A stretch of 64,000 bases of DNA from Centroberyx gerrardi. Its lineage: Eukaryota > Chordata > Actinopteri > Beryciformes > Berycidae. The stretch lies in assembly GCF_048128805.1 (NCBI RefSeq), contig NC_136008.1, positions 16,409,572-16,473,571 on the forward strand, given 5' to 3'. This document shows, piece by piece, positions 58,801-64,000 of the stretch. The notes under the pieces are model-generated. The model saw only the letters and a list, made by a program, of their open reading frames with translations. It searched no databases and was not told where the DNA came from. Position numbers and translations under genes: made by a program. Within the stretch, counting starts at the first letter, position 1. The number at the start of each line of letters is the position of its first letter.

Positions 58801-61026
58801 CTTCTAGGGAGTAAGAGGAGCAGAAGCGGTTGGTGGGCAGGATGGTCATCAAGAAAGGGTATAGGGTGAATAACAGAAGGACCTGGATGCCATGGTCAGC
58901 CTGAATGGACAGAGCTTCGGGATGGTGTATCCTGATGTCCTTTGACTGCCCCCTCTTCAAATTCAAAATGTCTTTTCGCTTCCCCTTCTGGACAGTGACT
59001 CGGGTGGGCTGGGAGGCCTGGATGTAGACACTGTCATATTTTCTCTGGAAGCTCAGGGGAGGCACAATGAAGTTGGATCCCCAGCTGCTCACTGGCAGCA
59101 GCTGCTCAACAACATGGTTACATTTAGAGAAGTGCAGGGTGCAGGTGTGGCCCGTGAAAACAGCAACAGGGTGCTGAGAGGCAACTCTAGAGCCAGAAAG
59201 ATCACAATTGCTCTGGAGCTGGACACTCTCATAGGGCTGGAGATCAATTACCAGCCGGTTGCCAGAGGCATAGACACGACCTTGGAACGCAATGTAACCA
59301 CTTGGGAAGACTTCTACTTTGTTCTTTTCCTTTCCATTGGTCACAGAGAATTCTTTAGAGGTGCCAAAGGAAGAATGGGCAGGTGTAAAGATGAAGTACT
59401 CTGTGCCCCACTCAGTGACAGGATATACCACAGAGGTGTCTGCTGTGAACAGCTTGTAGCTTAAGTAGGATACAGTCACGTCTGCTGATGCCTCAATGCG
59501 CACCGTGTTGGAGGACTTCTGGCTGCCGTACATCTCAACACCAATAGGAATACTGATGGTGACCCCCTCCCCAGCCTTCACAGTTCTCTCCTGCTTGAAG
59601 TTTAAGGGGGGCACTTTCACTGTCACTTTAGCATCGGTCTGGAGGGCAGTGATGTATAGCTGGAAGCGAGGGGTATCGTAACGTGGTAAATAATTCTGCA
59701 TGAAGGAAACGGCAAACTCCCGCCCTGACCATTTCGCACGAGATGGACCTGACAGACAAAACAAAGAGCAGGGAAGCATACACCGATAAAGACAAAAAGT
59801 CAAAAGAAAACGATTTTTCAAGTTACCCAAATGTAGGTAGTCAGGTACAAAACACTGCTTCTCAAAGCTCATGTAAGAAGAAAATATGTCAAAAAGCATT
59901 AGGAAATGAATAAGACTATTTGTGCCAAGACAATCAAAAGGATTCACAGACTGGCAATACAAAACTTGGCTTGAGACTTCTTGGATCGCATTCACAGTAC
60001 AAAGAAACAATATGACACCAAAGAGAAATTCACTGCAAAATACCTTTACTTCAGAGTTAAAAAGAGGGATGAATGCTATTCTATAATGGATGGATTACTT
60101 TTTTCCTTGATAACAGTTGTGAGAGTTTTACACTCAAGAATAGTCACTTGGCTGCTTCTCAGCAGCACTCAATAAGTCACTTATGCAGACAATATAATTG
60201 CATAATGGAAGTCTTATCAATATCTGCGCCTTTGCTGTGGCAAGAACATTTTCCGGGCTCAGTCAGGGCCTGAGGGATTTAGATTACACTTCTGTTTCAC
60301 CCATTCAGTATAATAGTTCCAACTCAATAGAAGCTGAAGGTAAATGCTATTCCTAACAAAAGCAAATCTCAATTTAGATGCCCATCTTTTATGTGCTGCA
60401 CTCTCAAATTCTTCACCTGTTTAACATTCTACTCCATTCACCCATGCACCTAGGATGGCTGCACAGCAATGCTCTCAATTGATGGGGTTGACAACATGGA
60501 TAAATTGCTTCAAATTGAGCGATCACTTGGCTACATGTCATGCTGAGGAATTCTACACCACGGTTTGAGGAAAGCCGCTGCAGTTGATTAGTGAGCTGAG
60601 CCAAGTTGAATCAGGTTCAGTATTAGTGGTTAATGGTGGCTAGGATTATTAGGTGGATTGGATATAACTATCTAAGATTTTCCATAATTATAAGATTTAC
60701 ATCACTATTCATATGGCTTCATGCCAAAAACATCTATCTAAGATTTTCCATAATTATAAGATTTACATCACTATTCATATGGCTTCATGCCAAAAACATA
60801 GTGCAAATTACATGACAAATTTGAAAGAGGACACAAGTGGTTATTTCATATTAGAGTGAAAATGTGCAATATTGAAGGGGAGTTCCCAGAGCCCAGAAAG
60901 ATTCCCGTTAAATTTAAACTTGATAAATTGACTGCCACACAGTTATAAAATTTCCACAGTACCACAAAAGAAACACTTACAGCTGAGTAGAGCCACCAAA
61001 GCACACAGCAGCAATTGGGTCCCCAT
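46813..61026 (-). CDS. fcgbp: IgGFc-binding protein-like mucus protein (FCGBP family), complete
   Basis: Large secreted gel-associated protein of mucosal surfaces. Exons on the minus strand: 61026-60981, 59748-58537, 58360-58008, 57797-57221, 57111-56510, 56408-55841, 55471-55206, 55115-54774, 54158-53585, 53451-53252, 52844-52703, 52516-52188, 52094-51515, 51387-50789, 50406-49839, 49708-49110, 48994-48427, 48306-48107, 47889-47509, 47354-47068 and 46903-46813. They sum to 9084 nt, about 3027 aa. Order: signal peptide (MGTQLLLCALVALLSC), IgGFc-binding N-terminal domain (about residues 16-419), six VWD-C8-TIL modules with GDPHY near residues 462, 854, 1241, 1664, 2055 and 2443, and a shorter seventh VWD ending in a Cys-rich tail. 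Each full VWD has CGLCGN(F/Y)N. GD/PH is the known autocleavage site in FCGBP and MUC2. Modules 1-3 and 4-6 look like a duplicated block. The intron between 52703 and 52516 has a GC-AG donor. The last exon is the least certain. Confidence 0.93.
54300..54580 (-). repeat. Interspersed repeat in an fcgbp-like intron
   Basis: On the minus strand the phrase GAAGAAGACCTACAGTGGTC is followed at once by GAAACATGTTGG. This phrase recurs in teleost genomes near retroelement 3' ends. The phrase GGAGTGCCTGGATTGTCC follows further on. No reading frame, terminal repeat or target-site duplication was seen, so the family stays open. An AT run ends the segment near 54570-54582. Confidence 0.5.
60668..60799 (+). 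repeat. Perfect 66-bp tandem duplication in fcgbp-like intron 1
   Basis: Two adjacent, apparently identical 66-bp copies (60668-60733 and 60734-60799), each beginning CTATCTAAGATTTTCC and ending CATGCCAAAAACAT. Identity of both copies implies a recent event. Confidence 0.95.
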
Positions 61027-61186
61027 GGCTGAAAGAAAGGGGGGAAAAAAACACAAAACAAAAACAACAGTTCTCAATTTCAGTTACAGCAGCATTTATG
61101 AATAACTTTTGAGTAATATGATTGATTTAATATGATAAAACTGCCAATATAATTCATCTCTGACTTGCTTGCTCTGAAATGCTTAC

Positions 61187-61239
61187 CTGGTAAGGGACAT
61201 TAGCATGATGAAACCCACATAATTATATCCTTATTTATA
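61187..61239 (-). promoter_or_regulatory. fcgbp: fcgbp-like promoter and noncoding first exon
   Basis: TATAAATA on the minus strand at 61239-61232 is a strong TATA box, predicting a start near 61205-61212. A donor (GTAAGC, 61186-61181) ends a short noncoding exon at 61187. The CTTTCAG acceptor just before CCATGG at 61028 opens the start-codon exon. Together they give a complete TATA, leader exon and start-codon arrangement. Confidence 0.65.
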
Positions 61240-61960
61240 CTGTTATGAATGAAAACAAATAGCCAATCACAAGTCCAACAGGTAGGGCTTTGAGAGGGAA
61301 ATCGACACCTACTCTTTCTCTAAAACAAACTAGGGCAGAACCTGGCGATGATATTTAGGTCCTGCTGTCTATTTACATAGGTGTGAGGTCCAATACCAAC
61401 TACTTTTGCAATATACCGCTGCACTGTTGAATGAGTCAGAACACACCCAGATACACACGAACTACGTCCTGACATCCAGGAATTCATCATGCATGCAAGA
61501 CACATTGATGCTGTAGGTATCAGCATTTCCTGCCCCATGGATCTGTACTCTATTGAAAAATAAAATCATGCCATCATCCCTTATAGCTTTCTCTTGAAGC
61601 CCATGTACTGTTTCTCCTGGATGCAATTTGAACAGTTTGTGGAAAATTTAGAACATACTGAGATAGGTATTTGGATAGCATAGTGATTAATATCACATTG
61701 ATCATGATTTTCATTCTTAATGTTTATGTAACATGACCCAGTTTTGATTTTTGATCAGCACAAATTCCAATACCACAGGATGTGCAACACCAAGCAGATA
61801 TAGGTCAATCTTGATAGCATATTCACCCACTTTCAATATTTTCTGGTGTAACCAAATAACATGATATCTACGGACTTTATCTACAGACTTTCCCCAGGAT
61901 TCTCTGAGCCCACATCAAACAATGTAGTTTCATAATCTGGCTGGGTATTGGAGAAAACTA

Positions 61961-62027
61961 ATAAAAATAAATAAATAAATAAATAAATGTATAAAAAAAT
62001 AATTATATATATATATATATATATATA
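61961..62027 (+). repeat. AAAT and AT simple repeat
   Basis: AAAT units at about 61961-61988 followed by an AT dinucleotide run at about 62004-62027. Confidence 0.9.
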
Positions 62028-62791
62028 CCATACTGATATTTGGCATCAGCATTAATTTTAAAGGTATAAAAATGCTCCAAAATGTTGGATTCTTCCAACA
62101 TTGACACCTGCAATTCAGAATAACAGGTGTCATGTATAAATGTTACATAATGATACATTTTGTAAATAATTTTTTCATTTTGTAAAAATGTGATGCAACA
62201 TGAAATCTTAATGGATACTCAGTGCCCTGAACTTTTTGCGGGACTTTCAAACACTTTTCTTCCACTCAGCGTTTTGTGTCAAGGGATAAATAATTGATGG
62301 AAGAGATGAGGATATTATTGATCAGTTAGGGAAAACATTAGTTTCACACCACCAACAATGCATCATGATGCTAGCTCATAAGAACTTACTCATAATACAC
62401 CAATCTGAATTTCTAGCAATGTCCATCTATCCTATTTGGCAGGGAAGGCTCATTAGATTCTATTTTACAGCCCTGGCGCACTACTGTTTTTCTAATTGAT
62501 CAGTAAAAAGGCAGGCAGACATTATACATTCCATAAAGGTAATGCAGAGGTTAATGAGTTTAGTTATTTCCTCACTGGAAAAAGCACATCTGAGGTAGCC
62601 CATCAGACACAGTGTCCATTAAACTAGCCCATACTTATGTAAACAAAGAGGTGATAAAAAGGAGGTGGATAATCCCAGTCAATAGAAATGGAATTGATTA
62701 ATCAAATATTGTTAAAACTAATGTTGGTGTAAAGAGTGACATTAGTTGGCCTAATGAGGCTTCTGTTAGTTTTGTGTGTCACTCAAGAACT

Positions 62792-63228
62792 GCAGCAGAT
62801 ACTGTAGTGAACAAAGTAAATACAACTTAGGCCTCAAAAAGTTTGCATTAGCTTTCCAAATAACAATGATTAAAAGTCAAATATTTAATCGATCTACATT
62901 TGGTCAGAAGCCTGTGGGCTGGGCCACAGTAAGCTTGGTTTAGTTACGGTATACATATTGTGGACTTAGAAAAGGTGTGCCCTCATTACATTGTTTTGTT
63001 GTAATGCACGCAAGGCAGCAGGTATTGTAGAAAGTAAAAACAACTTGACCCTCAAAAGGTTTGCATTGTAAGTTTGCCTATTAAATAAGTCAAATATTTA
63101 ATTGATCTGCATTTAGTCAGAAACCCGCAGGCTTGGCCACAGTAAGCCTGGTTTAGTTACCGTATACATATTGTGAAGTTAGAAAAAGGTGCGCCCTCGT
63201 TACATTTTCTTTTGCAAGGAACACAAGG
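62792..63228 (+). repeat. Imperfect tandem duplication, unit about 220 bp
   Basis: Unit 1 (62792-63014) and unit 2 (63015-63228) are directly adjacent. Both start GCAGCAG(A/G)TA and share CTCAAAA(A/G)GTTTGCATT, CAAATATTTAAT(C/T)GATCT, GGCCACAGTAAGC(T/C)TGG and GTATACATATTGTG, and both end CACAAGG or CGCAAGG. The differences are scattered, so this is older than the 66-bp repeat. Confidence 0.85.
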
Positions 63229-63446
63229 TTGGGAGAGGACTTTATCTAACAAAAAAAAAAAAAAAAGGTGTAGGGGCTTATCACATAAGGATGCCACCTA
63301 CCATAGGTGAAATTATGTTATGTGAAGGGGACACCATGTGAGGAGTTTGAATGACAGACCATACAAAATTGTCTTTATCAAAAGTTTGTATTCAACACTA
63401 CACAGTGAACAACACACATTATTGAAAACATTAAAATGGTCAGTCT

Positions 63447-64000
63447 TCATCCACTGAAGCCACTGTGGAAAGAGAAAAAAGAACATTGAATAAAAATTGT
63501 ATTCATCTGCGACGTGGAAAATACACAAAACATCAATAAATGTCAATAAAATGAAGCCACACATTCTCGCTGTAAAGAGAAATTCACATACCATCCAGGA
63601 AAGTCTGGGAGGACCCATGACTTGACAGACTTATGCGAGTGGAGGTCGTTGTGGTTTCCACAGAGACCACACAGTTTGTCTGAGTACCAGAGTGGGAGCT
63701 TGACAGTCACCATGGTGACACCAATCTCCATCTCCAGCTCCGACTCCATCCCAGCATCTCTCCTCAGGATCACTGTGACCTCTGACTTGTCCTGGGTCAC
63801 ACCAGGTGACAGGGACACACCTGATGGCAGCATGTAAGGGAGGGACACAAAGTGTCCATTCACCTGTGGGTGCAACAATCAGTTACCAAACAGAAACCTT
63901 GCTGATGGCAAACATTCAATACATGGTTCACTTTGTGCAAATAAAAATCCTCAGTGGATTCTTACCTTCACTGTGCCTTCCTGGATGGCAACTGATGATC
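63447..64000 (-). CDS. Second FCGBP-like gene, 3' end only
   Basis: The coding part visible here is the end of a large VWD-domain secreted protein. Exons on the minus strand: beyond 64000-63966 (phase 0, ending QEGTVK), 63863-63592, and 63462-63447. The middle exon begins VNGHFVSLPYMLPSG and contains KLCGLCGNHND, the second half of a VWD domain. It ends SWVLPDFPG in phase 2, and the Cys codon is completed by the last exon, giving DFPGCGFSG then stop. The same exon layout and phase are found at the end of the neighbouring fcgbp-like gene. It lies upstream of that gene in the same orientation, so it is a tandem paralogue. Zonadhesin- or tectorin-like VWD proteins are less likely alternatives. 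Confidence 0.82.

Larger units (their letters stand above)
61240..63310. other. Spacer between the two fcgbp-like genes
   Basis: Contains the upstream region of the complete fcgbp-like gene, an AAAT/AT simple repeat (61961-62027), a tandem pair of about 220-bp units (62792-63228) and a poly-A run near 63250-63266. I see no coding region. Confidence 0.6.

Noticed and set aside
61320-61538. 72-aa Cys-containing open frame upstream of fcgbp-like
   Set aside because: It begins with MGQEM rather than a signal peptide, has no family match and lies upstream of the TATA box; probably chance.

Overview
The window looks like nuclear DNA of a ray-finned (teleost) fish. Its genes are split into many short exons with GT-AG introns, microsatellites (AC, GA, CTTT, TCTAT) are dense, there are SINE-like relics, and the gene families have vertebrate-specific architectures. 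No bacterial operon, phage or CRISPR structure is present. I rebuilt the gene models by hand from splice signals and reading-phase continuity. Every complete model below sums to an open frame, but none is backed by transcript data.

Layout: (1) 1-3624, minus strand: a paraoxonase (PON) gene without its last exon. (2) 6041-9489 coding, minus: csnk2a1, the catalytic CK2 alpha subunit, with 5'UTR exons up to about 11.1 kb. (3) 12359-14972, plus: a short-exon gene for a secreted, cysteine-free protein of about 278 aa that I cannot assign to a family. (4) 16187-17033, minus: tyrobp (DAP12), and 19562-20557, minus: hcst (DAP10), the two transmembrane signalling adaptors. (5) 22762-30305, plus: nfkbid (IkappaBNS), with a kappaB/AP-1/E-box cluster in intron 1. 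(6) 33290-35511 and 37090-41848, minus: two FXYD Na,K-ATPase regulators (fxyd7-like and fxyd6-like). (7) 46813-61026, minus: a complete fcgbp-like mucus protein of about 3027 aa. (8) 63447 to past the window end, minus: the 3' end of a second fcgbp-like gene.

hcst, tyrobp and nfkbid are neighbours, and FXYD genes lie close by, much as on human 19q13.12; FCGBP is on human 19q13.2. Regions 4-8 therefore look like a fish counterpart of that neighbourhood, holding immune signalling adaptors, an NF-kB modulator, ion-pump regulators and mucosal gel proteins. PON and CSNK2A1 are on other human chromosomes, so the left part is a fish-specific junction.

The strongest leads are the unassigned secreted protein with duplicated phase-1 exons and one decayed exon copy; the two tandem fcgbp-like genes with different C-terminal tails, one built from a duplicated three-VWD block; the DAP10 tail reading YMNV instead of a YxxM motif; and the intronic kappaB/AP-1 cluster in nfkbid. 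I did not find a wholly new multi-gene system.
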